A stretch of 64,000 nt of DNA from Sphingobacterium sp. lm-10 (GCF_023554555.1 NZ_JAMJWC010000001.1:1798001-1862000), one strand, 5' to 3'. Shown: positions 7,450 through 16,476, counted from the stretch's first letter. Translations and numbers: made by a program. The notes: generated by a model from the sequence alone, not told the origin.

Positions 7450-8013
7450 TTATCTAGCTTTTTTCAACTCCTTAATTATTCTAGAAGTATACATCTGGAA
7501 ATTAATTCTTTTTTCTTTCATCTCTCCATCTATTCCGAGAGCAATTATTGCTGCGTTTTCAGGAGTATTCCCCGTTTCTTTATAGTTTTTATTAGCATAA
7601 TTGAAATCAAAAAGATATGTCTCCTTTGAGGAAGTCTTGATTGTAATATAGGTTCCTGGAGCTATACGTGTTTTCGGAGATGTTGAATTTATCTCCTTTC
7701 CAGCTACGCCAGTCAACAACTCCATAGCATTTCCGCTATTCTGAAAAGCGGTAGATCTTCCAGAAGCTATGAAATAACTGTCAGTCCAAAAAAAGTCAAT
7801 AGGCTTATCTGTCAAGTTCTTAATGTTAAAATCAACCTGATTGACTGCCAATCTTGAAATCGTTATTTCAACATCTCCATCTTTATACACATAATCTTTC
7901 GCCTTCTTGCCGTCGACAGCTACATTTAGGCTACCTACGCTTTGGCCATAATCTTGCGCGCTAGTTGCAAAAGCAGCTAAAACAACACAAGTGATAAGTA
8001 ATATTTTTTTCAT
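7450..8013 (-). CDS. Exported protein of unknown function (prophage cargo)
   Basis: 187 residues with a clear SpI signal peptide (MKKILLITCVVLAAFATSAQ, cleavage after Ser-Ala). The mature part is beta-rich, with ITISRLAVNQVDFNIKNLTD and a later GTYITIKTSSKETYLFDF. No family is recognised. It starts 10 bases after the stop of the previous exported-protein gene and is the last of five consecutive signal-peptide genes inside the prophage. Surface or periplasmic lysogenic-conversion factors are likely; the exact role is unknown. Confidence 0.75.
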   Translation of the reverse strand: MKKILLITCVVLAAFATSAQDYGQSVGSLNVAVDGKKAKDYVYKDGDVEITISRLAVNQVDFNIKNLTDKPIDFFWTDSYFIASGRSTAFQNSGNAMELLTGVAGKEINSTSPKTRIAPGTYITIKTSSKETYLFDFNYANKNYKETGNTPENAAIIALGIDGEMKEKRINFQMYTSRIIKELKKAR

Positions 8014-8023
8014 AATATTTATT

Positions 8024-8632
8024 TTACCAATCAGCCTTCTTTGCTTGATCTGCTACTAAACCGACAATGTCAGATAGATCCTTCTCTAACTTTTCCTTCG
8101 TAGATTTTTCAACGAGCTTGCCCCTCTTATTGAAAATAAAGAACTTTACATCTTTACTCTTTTTAGCAGAGCTACTTTCTGTTAACTCCATACTAATCGT
8201 AAAGTCATAACCAGTATTCACTATGCCAACTATACCATCATTCTTCTGATTTGCAGCGATGGTAAGCTCTGGAGCATTAATTCTATATTTTCCATCTTTT
8301 ACCTCAACCAGGACCTTGTAAGTCAAGTCAAGTAAGTAAGCACTTCCAAACAAACGATCCGTCTTCGTATACCCAGGCACGAAATCCCGTATAATAACCG
8401 CATCGTCCAAAACTTCCACGGTTAAGTTTTTGGAGTTGCTTTTGGTCTTAACGCTACGCTCTATAGCGGAGGTAATTTCGGCAGCGGTGCCGGAACTTTC
8501 CACTACCATGTACGTTTCACCATTGGCGAATTTTAAGCCATCTGGATGGACGACAATGGATGCATCCTGCCCCCTAGCAGAGATCGCTAAAAACATATAA
8601 GCCGCAACCAACATCAAATTTATCTTTCTCAT
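8024..8632 (-). CDS. Exported protein of unknown function (prophage cargo)
   Basis: 202 residues with an N-terminal signal peptide (LMLVAAYMFLAISARGQ). The mature region has VHPDGLKFANGETYMVVESSG, then alternating polar/hydrophobic strands, then a lysine-rich segment KSKDVKFFIFNKRGKLVEKS. A DUF4468-like fold (beta sandwich of Bacteroidota exported proteins) is conceivable because of the YLLDLTYKVLVEVKDGKYRI segment, but I am not sure. It sits 3 bases after the lipocalin-like gene and probably belongs to the same transcript. Confidence 0.7.
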   Translation of the reverse strand: MRKINLMLVAAYMFLAISARGQDASIVVHPDGLKFANGETYMVVESSGTAAEITSAIERSVKTKSNSKNLTVEVLDDAVIIRDFVPGYTKTDRLFGSAYLLDLTYKVLVEVKDGKYRINAPELTIAANQKNDGIVGIVNTGYDFTISMELTESSSAKKSKDVKFFIFNKRGKLVEKSTKEKLEKDLSDIVGLVADQAKKADW

Positions 8633-8635
8633 ATT

Positions 8636-9019
8636 TTACCTTACTCTCTTTAACTGAACACGAATAGCAGTACCGGCCATTAGTTCATCCAAAATTAACT
8701 GATCTTCTGTGATTGACATTATAATATAAGTAAATACAGTATTACCTCCTATGGTGACGATTAAATCTCGATCTTTGATAACATAAGTTCCTGAGCCATC
8801 GCGAAAGGATCCAGATTCATAAAAAGTGCCTCCTGATTGAAAAGTTATGGTTCTACCTTCCGGAAACTCCTCTGGGTGATCCGCGGTTACTCGGCCGTCA
8901 TAATGGGTAATTTGCCATGTTCCGATTATTTCCTGTTCTCGAGGATCATCATCCTTTGAGCAGCTTATAAGCATAGCCAATGTGACAACCAGTAGAGAGA
9001 GCAGTCTTGTCAGTTTCAT
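8636..9019 (-). CDS. Lipocalin-like lipoprotein (prophage cargo)
   Basis: 127 residues. The signal ends in a lipobox (LAMLISCSKDDD), so this is a lipidated outer-membrane or surface protein. The mature part IIGTWQITHYDG, TITFQSGGTFYESGSF, GSGTYVIKDRDLIVTI is the usual Bacteroidota lipocalin-like domain pattern (GTW start, GTF..SG, GTY). Ligand and role are unknown. Such genes are common in host chromosomes but here the gene is between phage modules. Confidence 0.75.
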   Translation of the reverse strand: MKLTRLLSLLVVTLAMLISCSKDDDPREQEIIGTWQITHYDGRVTADHPEEFPEGRTITFQSGGTFYESGSFRDGSGTYVIKDRDLIVTIGGNTVFTYIIMSITEDQLILDELMAGTAIRVQLKRVR

Positions 9020-9065
9020 AATAAAAATTGGTTTAATGGTGTCCTATGTAAACGATCTAATCAAC

Positions 9066-9734
9066 CTATGACTTCGGGACAGTATAAGAACTAGGCACCC
9101 AAGTCGCGCGAATACCCGAACTTGAACTACCGGTAACATTTACTCCAATTGTTTTTTCCTTGTTAACATAAGTTAATCTTGCTGGCGTAACTTCCAATAA
9201 TTCATATCGCTCACCAAGGAAAATAAGCAGAATATTAAAAATGCTTTGGCTATAATCGAAATGCATAACACTATTATCTACGACACCCCTTCTCAAATTG
9301 TAATAAACTCGGCTCTCACGACTCCCCTGACCATAAAAGCGGATCTGTGAAGCATCCTCACTGATAAACGCCCTTGTTTCCTCACTCTTAATCGTCTCAC
9401 TATGTACACCAAACTTAAGTACCGGCACTATGATATCGGTAATGTAAGGGTCAACAATTACTTTGGCAGTGACAATGTGCTGACCCACCTTAGCTGTGAT
9501 GTCAGTTTCCCCGATGTGCTTAGCCGAGAACTTGCCATCCTGTTCTATAACTCCAACAAACTCATCACTAGATGACCATTCAACATTAGACGCGTTGCCT
9601 ACGCTAAATAGAAACTCCTCGTCATAATTCAAGCGAACCTCAGATTCATTAATAGTTGATAGCTCATCTTTCGAACATGCGAAACAAAGGAATAGCAAAG
9701 AAATGACAGTTGTCAGTCTGATTGTAAAATTCAT
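9066..9734 (-). CDS. Ig-like (BIG2) lipoprotein, paralogue 1
   Basis: 222 residues. The lipobox LLFLCFACSKDE marks it as a lipoprotein. The N-terminal mature domain (INESEVRLNYDEEFLF, VEWSSSDEFVGVIEQDGKF, GETDITAKVGQHIVTAKVIV) is a bacterial Ig-like BIG2 repeat, often found in adhesive surface proteins. A second domain of about 110 residues is unnamed and shared with the next gene. The 5' region carries the A+T-rich TATATTTG box (minus strand, near 9757-9764), suggesting its own promoter. Confidence 0.75.
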   Translation of the reverse strand: MNFTIRLTTVISLLFLCFACSKDELSTINESEVRLNYDEEFLFSVGNASNVEWSSSDEFVGVIEQDGKFSAKHIGETDITAKVGQHIVTAKVIVDPYITDIIVPVLKFGVHSETIKSEETRAFISEDASQIRFYGQGSRESRVYYNLRRGVVDNSVMHFDYSQSIFNILLIFLGERYELLEVTPARLTYVNKEKTIGVNVTGSSSSGIRATWVPSSYTVPKS

Positions 9735-9800
9735 AATTTAATAATTTTTACAAATATAGGAAAATAAGTAATGTGCTTTCCGAATTGTCACCTTCTTAGA

Positions 9801-10460
9801 TTATGTCCCCGGATATGGATCCTTAGTGTAAGACGCATAATTTTGACCTATGAAGACTCGATAAGACCCATCGGCACTTTCATAATAAATTCTACCGTTT
9901 TCAAGTCTGCCTAGATATCGGTATCGTTCTGTATAAAACTTTACTGCGTCTTGAATAATGCTTTGACCATTATTAAACGTTATGATCGCACCGGTCATTT
10001 GGCCGTTAAATGTATAATACGTTAAATGGTTTTCATGAGTGCCCCGACCATTGTAAATAATGTATGCTGAATTTTCAATATATGCATTTCTTTTTTCATG
10101 GTCCTTTATTGTCTGCACATCGGCACCAAAATTAATTAACGGCTCTTCAAAACTGGTGACTGAAGGTTCGACAACAACTTTCGCCGTAAGTGTATACCCG
10201 TCTACTAGGGCTGTAACTGTTGCCTCTCCTACGTGTCTTCCAGAAAAAATACCGTATATGTTGATACCGCCTACAAACTCATCACTACTAGACCATTCTA
10301 CGTTGGAGAAGTTAGCGACGCCAAACTTAACATCTTCATCGAATTTGATTGTAGCTTCGGTGATATTTAACTCTGGAATTGGTTTTGGATCGTCTTTAGA
10401 ACATCCAAATTGAAGGAAACACACCAAAAGCAAGGTGCTTGTTTTAAATAAGTTAGTCAT
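9801..10460 (-). CDS. Ig-like (BIG2) lipoprotein, paralogue 2
   Basis: 219 residues, clearly paralogous with the preceding gene: VKFGVANFSNVEWSSSDEFV against LFSVGNASNVEWSSSDEFV, and both C-terminal domains keep a YNxRGxxExxxxYY pattern. The lipobox is FLQFGCSKDD. The pair looks like a tandem duplication followed by divergence. The 5' regions also share a TATAGGAAAATA-type block (plus-strand text). The role may be cell-surface conversion by the phage; the sequence does not say which receptor or ligand is involved. Confidence 0.75.
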   Translation of the reverse strand: MTNLFKTSTLLLVCFLQFGCSKDDPKPIPELNITEATIKFDEDVKFGVANFSNVEWSSSDEFVGGINIYGIFSGRHVGEATVTALVDGYTLTAKVVVEPSVTSFEEPLINFGADVQTIKDHEKRNAYIENSAYIIYNGRGTHENHLTYYTFNGQMTGAIITFNNGQSIIQDAVKFYTERYRYLGRLENGRIYYESADGSYRVFIGQNYASYTKDPYPGT

Positions 10461-10511
10461 AACATCATAATTTTCTATAAATATAGGAAAATATAATTTG
10501 ACGTTTCTTTT

Positions 10512-11273
10512 CTAACCAATCAGTTTAGGCAAGTAGTCCAATGCTAATGGATCACGGGACTGGAAGTAGGCTTCTGCTTTTTCAGGAATCCACTTTTCAT
10601 TGATGTACCTGATGAACATTGGCAACGCATCGATATGATACATGTTCGCATCCACTTCCCTCCCATCAGGAAAAGTATGCTTGTATTTCTTCGCGCTACC
10701 ATAGAATTCAGAATTGTTTGCTTTAAGAAATTTGGCAAAACCTAATCCTACTGAGATATCTGGTACCAATTTCCTACCGTCGATTGCCTTATCAGGAATT
10801 ACATATCCAACCTTCTCAAGTTCAATATACATGCGAGCAAACATCTCGCTAATAACTGAAAAATGATCTTTTGGAATTTTATGGAAGTTGTCTTTATAGC
10901 GCTCGATAAAATTAGGAAGAGTAGTACGATCTATTTTTCCGTAGAAGCCTTTTTTTCTTATACTCGGAATAACTTCCTTTGTGATCCATTTTCTAAACTT
11001 AAGCGCTGAGGGCTTTCTGCTCTTAAAAACTAGGGCATATAAGCCGCTCTCACTTATTAGGTTAACCTTCCTTTTTTGACCTGCCCTAAGCATTTCTGAG
11101 GTCAGCTTTTCATCAGAATCTAAACCTCTTAACGCTTCTGTAGGATTTGAAAGGCCTAATGTTGTGCAGACATCAGATGCTACAAACCAGACATCACCAT
11201 CAATATCTACTGTTGTGATTTCATTGAAAACCCGTTCTTCATCAGACCGAAATTTGAAAATTTGTAATTGCAT
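10512..11273 (-). CDS. BRO-N domain antirepressor-like protein
   Basis: 253 residues. Residues about 1-110 are a BRO-N domain: FNEITTVDIDGDVWFVASDV, then LGLSNPTEALRGLDSDEK, then LISESGLYALVFKSRKP and FRKWITKEVIPSIRKKG. Proteins with BRO-N plus a variable C-terminus are typical phage antirepressors or DNA-binding regulators. The C-terminal half (ISVGLGFAKFLKANN, HTFPDGREVDANMY) resembles a P63C-like or phage-regulator tail but I am not certain. It follows a terminator and lies between the replication block and cargo block, where it may control the switch. Confidence 0.85.
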   Translation of the reverse strand: MQLQIFKFRSDEERVFNEITTVDIDGDVWFVASDVCTTLGLSNPTEALRGLDSDEKLTSEMLRAGQKRKVNLISESGLYALVFKSRKPSALKFRKWITKEVIPSIRKKGFYGKIDRTTLPNFIERYKDNFHKIPKDHFSVISEMFARMYIELEKVGYVIPDKAIDGRKLVPDISVGLGFAKFLKANNSEFYGSAKKYKHTFPDGREVDANMYHIDALPMFIRYINEKWIPEKAEAYFQSRDPLALDYLPKLIG

Positions 11274-11377
11274 AGTTGATTTTGGTTTTTCACAAACCTC
11301 GATACTACTCGCAACATTCCCTTACGGTTTCCCCCAACTCCACCCTCAAACCAAACTCAACAAAAATCACGACACGC

Positions 11378-11399
11378 AAAAACTCCGGTGATCACGGAG
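11378..11399 (-). terminator. Terminator between small genes and BRO gene
   Basis: On the minus strand CTCCG (11399-11395), a loop, CGGAG (11387-11383) and TTTTT. It begins inside the last codons of the 40-residue ORF, so it closes that operon and the BRO gene probably needs its own promoter or read-through. Confidence 0.7.
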
Positions 11400-11514
11400 C
11401 TCTAGGTAGACGAACTAGCTTTCGGCCATTTGATAGGTATGGTTTGCTATCAACTGAAATGATGTTCAGGCCGGAGGCATAAAAAGCATATGGTAATTGT
11501 GTATATGTATCCAT
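11392..11514 (-). CDS. 40-residue phage small protein
   Basis: The ATG at 11514-11512 comes 2 bases after the stop of the membrane protein gene and the frame runs for 40 residues (begins MDTYTQLPYAFYASGL, ends LVRLPRAP). The close spacing and the terminator directly at its end support a real gene, but composition is unremarkable and no family is recognised. Confidence 0.5.
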   Translation of the reverse strand: MDTYTQLPYAFYASGLNIISVDSKPYLSNGRKLVRLPRAP

Positions 11515-11516
11515 AG

Positions 11517-11786
11517 CTATGATGTGTATTTTAGAATTTGGTATGCGAGAGTCACAAAGCCCCCGAAGATCAATACAGCTACCAGAAACCCTTTACAGAA
11601 TTGGATAACTTCGTGTTCTTCGTCTGAAATACGGTGATCCTCCACATGATTTCGGAACGTGTTGCGCAGATTGTGCCGCTGAATTCTGCTGTAACGATCG
11701 ATAGCGTTCTGAAAACCATTCGCGCGTCTAGTATGTGGAGATTCCTCACTATGAAGATTCCCCACCACAACTTTCTTGTGAGCCAT
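11517..11786 (-). CDS. Small single-pass membrane protein
   Basis: 89 residues. A charged N-terminal part rich in Arg/His (HTRRANGFQNAIDRYSRIQR) is followed by one membrane helix near residues 68-86 (GFLVAVLIFGGFVTLAYQIL), so N-in topology with a cytoplasmic basic domain is likely. It starts 2 bases after the zinc-finger gene's stop. Function unknown. Confidence 0.65.
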   Translation of the reverse strand: MAHKKVVVGNLHSEESPHTRRANGFQNAIDRYSRIQRHNLRNTFRNHVEDHRISDEEHEVIQFCKGFLVAVLIFGGFVTLAYQILKYTS

Positions 11787-11788
11787 AT

Positions 11789-12112
11789 TTACGCTGTTAG
11801 CTTAAGCCAGAGTTCGAAGGTTGGTTTTTCTAGGTCGCTTTGAGAGAGCTTAACGAAGCATTCTGGACATTGATTATGTCCGTCTTCTGGTTCCTCCCGG
11901 GTAGCATGTCGATCAATCGCATAAGTTAGATCGTCTGAGGAAACTTCTGCCGAACACTCCGGGCATACGGTGAGATGCTTATCAGATTGATATTCGTTAA
12001 TCACCATAATGATTTCATTCGCATCAAGATCTGGTAGCAGCTTCTGGGCTAATGAAACAACTCCGTTTGCCTCCGGAGTTGTTTGCTTTGTTAGATTTTG
12101 TTTACTTTGCAT
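11789..12112 (-). CDS. Small zinc-finger-like phage protein
   Basis: 107 residues. Two CPEC knuckles (VCPECSAEV and QCPECFVKL, about 32 residues apart) can bind one zinc ion. The N-terminal helix LAQKLLPDLDANEIIMVINE is acidic. It is the first gene after the promoter at 12192-12221 and has the GGGAGGCAA/CTCTAACAA leader. I cannot name the family; a nucleic-acid- or protein-binding adaptor role is plausible. Confidence 0.7.
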   Translation of the reverse strand: MQSKQNLTKQTTPEANGVVSLAQKLLPDLDANEIIMVINEYQSDKHLTVCPECSAEVSSDDLTYAIDRHATREEPEDGHNQCPECFVKLSQSDLEKPTFELWLKLTA

Positions 12113-12180
12113 TGTATTTATTCTTTGTTAGAGATTTATACGCTTTTGATAGTTGGGGGTTGCCTCCCCCTTCTATCTCT
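12113..12180 (-). promoter_or_regulatory. Phage early leader motif, copy 1
   Basis: This 5' leader of the zinc-finger gene has a nested hairpin: outer stem GATAG/CTATC (plus 12148-12152 with 12173-12177), a symmetric AA internal loop, inner stem of five G-C pairs (12155-12159 with 12166-12170) and loop AGGCAA. CTCTAACAAAGA follows just before the start. Related leaders precede the helicase and gp3-like genes. Confidence 0.6.
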
Positions 12181-12191
12181 TTGTTATGATA

Positions 12192-12229
12192 CAAATATAC
12201 AGAACATTCCGAACATTCAAAACATTTTA
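12192..12229 (-). promoter_or_regulatory. Phage promoter with AATGTT operator array
   Basis: On the minus strand TTTG (12221-12218), 18 bases, then TATATTTG (12199-12192). Three AATGTT units (plus-strand AACATT at 12203, 12212, 12221) are spaced exactly 9 bases and cover the core promoter. The same array and spacing occurs at 21173-21207, so one regulator, probably the LexA-like repressor, may control both. Confidence 0.7.
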
Positions 12230-12248
12230 GTTGTTTTTTATATTTTAT

Positions 12249-14807
12249 CTAAAATGGGTATTCTTCCCCAGATGTTTCAATCACGCATTTAAATTCTCCC
12301 TTGAAGACGTGCACCCTTTTAGTGGTATGAGTTATTTTTTTAACGACCGACTGATCAAAAGTTATCTCATGCCGCTCACAAAACTCGCGAACTGCACTAT
12401 TCAACGTCCTTTGGCTTAACTTATATTTCTCTTTCAATTCCGTTGCCACGTAGTCATCGTAAGATTTCTGGAAGTTGGACACCTCAACGTATTCTGATGC
12501 TAGCCAGGTAGAAATATTATCGCTGATGAATTCCAGAGTCTTTTCGCCGTACTGAATAGTAAATTTCTTTTCCCAGCCATTATCTGATAAATCAATCCTC
12601 TCTATTTTGCATCCTTGGCTTAGGTGGTATTTTATGCTGCCAAGCACAAAGTCATCGAAACCCTTCCATTCCGCACTGTCGAAACCGTCAGGGAATAGTT
12701 TCCCATGCACTACATCTACTCCGCCATTGACGGTGTAGTAGTCTGTAAATTCTATTGGCCGAAATCTTCTGTGCAAACCACCATCACTATCTTCGTATGA
12801 ATAGTTTGTGTTAAAAACTACTTTGGGCGAATCCTGGATATTTACAGAATACTCCCCTTTGTATTTCTTATTGATGTAAGGATCCTCGATGGTACTTTTT
12901 ATAAATTCCCAATTGATCTTCCGTGGAATGTCCGGGATGAAGTAAATCCTTGAAGCGTCGTTCCATACGGCATAAAACTTATCATCCCACTTGATCATTG
13001 CTCCAGAAGCTGTACTTACACCAATGAAATTCTTAAGTAGGTTGACAAAGATGTTTTTACCGCTACCTCCACCCTTTCTAGGATCGTTAACCATCTCAGT
13101 AAGAATAATCGCATAAAGGCTTATAGGTGAATTGTAATCATGACATAGAAATCCAATGATATTACGTACGTAGTCTTTGACTTTGCCACTATCGTCAATG
13201 CCGGTTGCATTTTTTAGGTATCGCTCGTATAGGTCGCTTGCGGTAGCGTCCTTTTGGTAGTTCCGTGAGAGCATCTTATCTGCCCAAATAAATCCGTCGA
13301 TCTTATCGTACTCAATTGGAGTAATGGAGCTTGCCGTGATTCTTACCGCAACGTTATTGTAGAACTTATAGCATACATCGCTCGAATCCTGTACACAATC
13401 TGCATCCTCAAACTGTTCAAGTCGTGAATCCAAGATAAACTTGCCAGAGGCCTGAATAAACTTTTCGTAGGCATCACAGATGTCATCATATACATTCGCC
13501 TCCTCTTCTTGAATATATTCTTTCATTAGCTTGAAGAATTCTATCAAAGTAATGCGCATCACAAAACTTCCGTTGATTTGAACCGCCCCGGATTTATATA
13601 ACCGAAACCCCAGCTCCTTCGCTACATACAAAAAGGCTTGTCTACTGATGACAAACTTACCTTTATCATCATACTCCCAAAATATACCATGCGGATGTTG
13701 TTTGCTATATTGATCTTGAAGCTGTATAAATTCTTCCTGCGCTTCTGAAGAAAAATTAGCGGGTATGGCTGCTGTACCATTGATAGCTGCCTTCTTGATA
13801 ATTGACTGCTCTACGGCACGTTTTACCTTTCCAAAACCCTGATCTATTAGCCAACGAAATGCTTTCTTCTTGTCGCCATCAAAGGTGAACTCCGCTAGCA
13901 ATGTTGCAGGGTTATAGCCGCGCGTTGCTTCCAGATCAGTTGAGGTAGTGAACACATAGAAAACTCGTTTTTCTTTATTCCAGCTGGCCGACACCCCGTC
14001 GGTTTTATCCGGGCGGGTAAACCAAATGAATCGTTGGTTTTCTCGCAGAAAAGACCAGCCCTGGGACTGCATCAATTCAAGTGGATCGCACCTATAATTA
14101 TAGTCCTCAAATGGATTAGTTGTATAGTAGGATTCTTGCGATTGTGTCGGCTTTGGCATTGGCGCAATACGAACAACCTCATCATACGTGCGGCATAAGT
14201 TTATTAGACTACATCGCTCCTCCCAAGTTACTATCGGTATCGGCATGTCCTGCACCACAGCGTAACCCATCGATGGAGGATATAGAAAGTATCCACCTTC
14301 TCCGCGAGTTTCTAAGAAGTTTACTGTCTTGCTAGGCCGCTTTGCTCCACGATCTCGCTGCGCTTGTTGTTCCGCCTGAGTCGTTGGCCTGCCAGCTAAC
14401 TTTTGATTTCCTTCCGGTGCTCGGTCGCTGATACGATACACGATATGATATCCGCCACTAGGGGTGCGGTGGATCCTAAGTCTGGTATACAAATGAGGAT
14501 AGAACTTGTTGATATCTGCAAGCAACTGTGCATCGATCCCTGGATAGTATTTACTATCAATGTCTATGCATTCTAAGTTACCTGAAATCACACCACAAAC
14601 CGCAGCTATCGCATTAGTGTCATGGCTCTCCAAAATGTGCCACAACTCGGATTCATCCGCGCGCCGCTTTTGGTACTCAGTCCAGAATCCGTAAGGTGTT
14701 TTTGCTGGCCTTCCCTTTTCTTCCTTCTCCCTTACAGCAATCAGAGAAACGCCATCTTTAACTAATGGCAATATCTCAGCCCAAATATTTGCCAACTCTA
14801 CAGCCAT
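12249..14807 (-). CDS. Phage primase-polymerase/helicase
   Basis: 852 residues. The N-terminal part is a Prim-Pol (archaeo-eukaryotic primase) domain: LECIDIDSKYYPG holds the catalytic D82-x-D84 and GGYHIVYR supplies the histidine near 121. The C-terminal part is a D5/DUF5906-type SF3-like helicase with Walker A KGGGSGKN (579-586), Walker B IYFIPDIP (621-628) and the sensor-like KVVFNTNY. Such proteins prime and unwind at the phage origin. The C-terminal tail (QRTLNSAVREFCERHEI) is a winged-helix-like end. The gene starts 1 base after the helicase stop. The frame is intact, and the size is typical of these fusions. Confidence 0.85.
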   Translation of the reverse strand: MAVELANIWAEILPLVKDGVSLIAVREKEEKGRPAKTPYGFWTEYQKRRADESELWHILESHDTNAIAAVCGVISGNLECIDIDSKYYPGIDAQLLADINKFYPHLYTRLRIHRTPSGGYHIVYRISDRAPEGNQKLAGRPTTQAEQQAQRDRGAKRPSKTVNFLETRGEGGYFLYPPSMGYAVVQDMPIPIVTWEERCSLINLCRTYDEVVRIAPMPKPTQSQESYYTTNPFEDYNYRCDPLELMQSQGWSFLRENQRFIWFTRPDKTDGVSASWNKEKRVFYVFTTSTDLEATRGYNPATLLAEFTFDGDKKKAFRWLIDQGFGKVKRAVEQSIIKKAAINGTAAIPANFSSEAQEEFIQLQDQYSKQHPHGIFWEYDDKGKFVISRQAFLYVAKELGFRLYKSGAVQINGSFVMRITLIEFFKLMKEYIQEEEANVYDDICDAYEKFIQASGKFILDSRLEQFEDADCVQDSSDVCYKFYNNVAVRITASSITPIEYDKIDGFIWADKMLSRNYQKDATASDLYERYLKNATGIDDSGKVKDYVRNIIGFLCHDYNSPISLYAIILTEMVNDPRKGGGSGKNIFVNLLKNFIGVSTASGAMIKWDDKFYAVWNDASRIYFIPDIPRKINWEFIKSTIEDPYINKKYKGEYSVNIQDSPKVVFNTNYSYEDSDGGLHRRFRPIEFTDYYTVNGGVDVVHGKLFPDGFDSAEWKGFDDFVLGSIKYHLSQGCKIERIDLSDNGWEKKFTIQYGEKTLEFISDNISTWLASEYVEVSNFQKSYDDYVATELKEKYKLSQRTLNSAVREFCERHEITFDQSVVKKITHTTKRVHVFKGEFKCVIETSGEEYPF

Positions 14808-14808
14808 G

Positions 14809-16311
14809 CTAAACTAATGTAATATCTACGAATTCAATTTTACTTACCCCGATCATCTTCCGCTGATGGTCTACCCAACTGGACTTGTAGCCCATAGCAG
14901 CGGTGAACGCTTCAAGGAAGCCCTGACGCTCTTGATCTTTAGCCCGAGCTACACGCGCGGCAAAAGGCTGCTTCTTTTTCATTTTTGCATACACGGCAAG
15001 CTCATTGGGCGAAAGCTCACTTACTCTACGTCCTACTAAGTCCGTATAATGCCGAGTAACCTCGACTAGCTCACCTTGCTCCAATTCTTTTGCTGTAAGT
15101 GGACGTTCGTGTCCGCAGAACTGGCAAATGCGCTGCGTAGTTGGGATGATCGATTCACACTCTGGACACAGGGCAACCGGTGCAACGCCTTCGCCTTTCT
15201 TGCTACGCTTTTTCACTTCCCACATATTCTCCCAATCACGATCTTCGAAATATAAACCATGTCGCTCCCAGTTACCACCATAATCCAGAACTCGGAATTT
15301 TGACTTGATTAGCTGGCCGGTTGCATTCCATACTGGGCGTGATCCGCGTCCAATCATTTGCAAATAAAGCGGCAATGAGGTAGTGGCTCGATTTAGGATC
15401 ACTAAATCCACAGTTGGGCAGTCGAAGCCTTTAGTCAAACTAGCAACTGATACACATATATCGGCTTCGCCTAGTTGCGTGAATTTCGCAAGCTGATACG
15501 CGCCATTTTCCAGCTGACTATGATATTCAACTGATGCAAAGCCTTCTGCCTGCAATCGATGGTTCATATCTTTTGCGTGCTTAATTGAGGCAACGAAGAT
15601 CATGCACTTAGTGAATGGAGTGGTGCGTAGGTCATCGAAAATACCATCATAGACAGCAGCAGTTGAGAAAGCAGCGGCCTGTGATTGCTCAGTATACTCA
15701 CCATTGCGCAATTCCAAAATATCCGTATCTGCTTTTGTCCTGGCTAGGTGCTGATACGAGCAAAGAAAACTTTGCTGGATTAATTCATCGACTTGACAGC
15801 AAACTACGCAAGTATTATACAGTTCGGCCAGATGCTTAGCCACGCGGCCATCTGGAGTGGCAGTAAAACCCAAGATATATGGATTACTCACCTCGATCAA
15901 CTGTCGGATGATATTTGATGGTGTACCGATATGAGCCTCGTCCACAATGATCAGCGGAGGAAATTCAAGTGCAGAAAGTTGATGTAGGATGAGCGGCCTG
16001 CGCGTGAGAGTTTGCGCCATAGCAATATAGAGCTCACCACCGCGGATCGTCACATGCTTTACTCCTTTGGCAATTTCATGGCCGCCAGCCTCATTAATGA
16101 TTTGATCGTAAATCTTTGCCGTTTCGCTGATGATCACTACGGCCCGGCCATTGGCAGTTGCTTTGCGTGCCACTTCAATAAACATTTTAGTCTTTCCGGA
16201 TCCAGTTGGCGCACATGCAATTGCCCTGCGGTGATCACGCAACGCAACAGCGAGTTTGTTTACGAATGTTTGTTGGTATGGACGGAGTTTGATTGGTGTA
16301 GTCACTTTCAT
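14809..16311 (-). CDS. DEAH-box SF2 helicase with C-terminal zinc ribbon
   Basis: About 500 residues using the ATG at 16311. Walker A PTGSGKTKM (about 34-42), DEAH box IIVDEAHIG (about 122-129), motif III-like GFTATPD, and motif VI QMIGRGSRP identify an SSL2/RecG-like SF2 translocase. A four-cysteine ribbon CPECESI..CQFCGHE follows near residue 380-405. I prefer the ATG before KVTTPIKLRPYQQ because the Q-motif-like RPYQQ should be near the N-terminus and because an 18-codon ORF (16308-16364) ends at it in an ATGA overlap. A longer form starting at 16344 is also open. It probably works in replication or recombination with the SSB-like and nuclease genes. Confidence 0.85.
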   Translation of the reverse strand: MKVTTPIKLRPYQQTFVNKLAVALRDHRRAIACAPTGSGKTKMFIEVARKATANGRAVVIISETAKIYDQIINEAGGHEIAKGVKHVTIRGGELYIAMAQTLTRRPLILHQLSALEFPPLIIVDEAHIGTPSNIIRQLIEVSNPYILGFTATPDGRVAKHLAELYNTCVVCCQVDELIQQSFLCSYQHLARTKADTDILELRNGEYTEQSQAAAFSTAAVYDGIFDDLRTTPFTKCMIFVASIKHAKDMNHRLQAEGFASVEYHSQLENGAYQLAKFTQLGEADICVSVASLTKGFDCPTVDLVILNRATTSLPLYLQMIGRGSRPVWNATGQLIKSKFRVLDYGGNWERHGLYFEDRDWENMWEVKKRSKKGEGVAPVALCPECESIIPTTQRICQFCGHERPLTAKELEQGELVEVTRHYTDLVGRRVSELSPNELAVYAKMKKKQPFAARVARAKDQERQGFLEAFTAAMGYKSSWVDHQRKMIGVSKIEFVDITLV

Positions 16312-16399
16312 GCCGGTACCCCCTTCCATGTAGGTATCGTGCAAAAAATCTGCTGATTTCGCATTGTATAATTCTTAAACCAGGCCTCCAGTTTTGCCG

Positions 16400-16476
16400 A
16401 CCTAGTATTGTTAGAGATTTAAATAAGAAGTAGCGGAAGGGGTTGCCTCCCTCAACCGCTACTAAGGTTTGCTCGA
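16400..16476 (-). promoter_or_regulatory. Phage early leader motif, copy 2
   Basis: Between the SSB-like gene and the helicase. Outer stem GTAGCGG/CCGCTAC (plus 16430-16436 with 16456-16462) encloses a short G-C stem and the AGGCAA loop sequence. AAATCTCTAACAA follows at 16422-16409. The outer stem differs from copy 1 yet is fully paired, which supports an RNA structure. Confidence 0.6.

Noticed and set aside
16308-16364. 18-residue ORF ending at the helicase start
   Set aside because: It may be a translational leader but is too short and unremarkable to call a gene.
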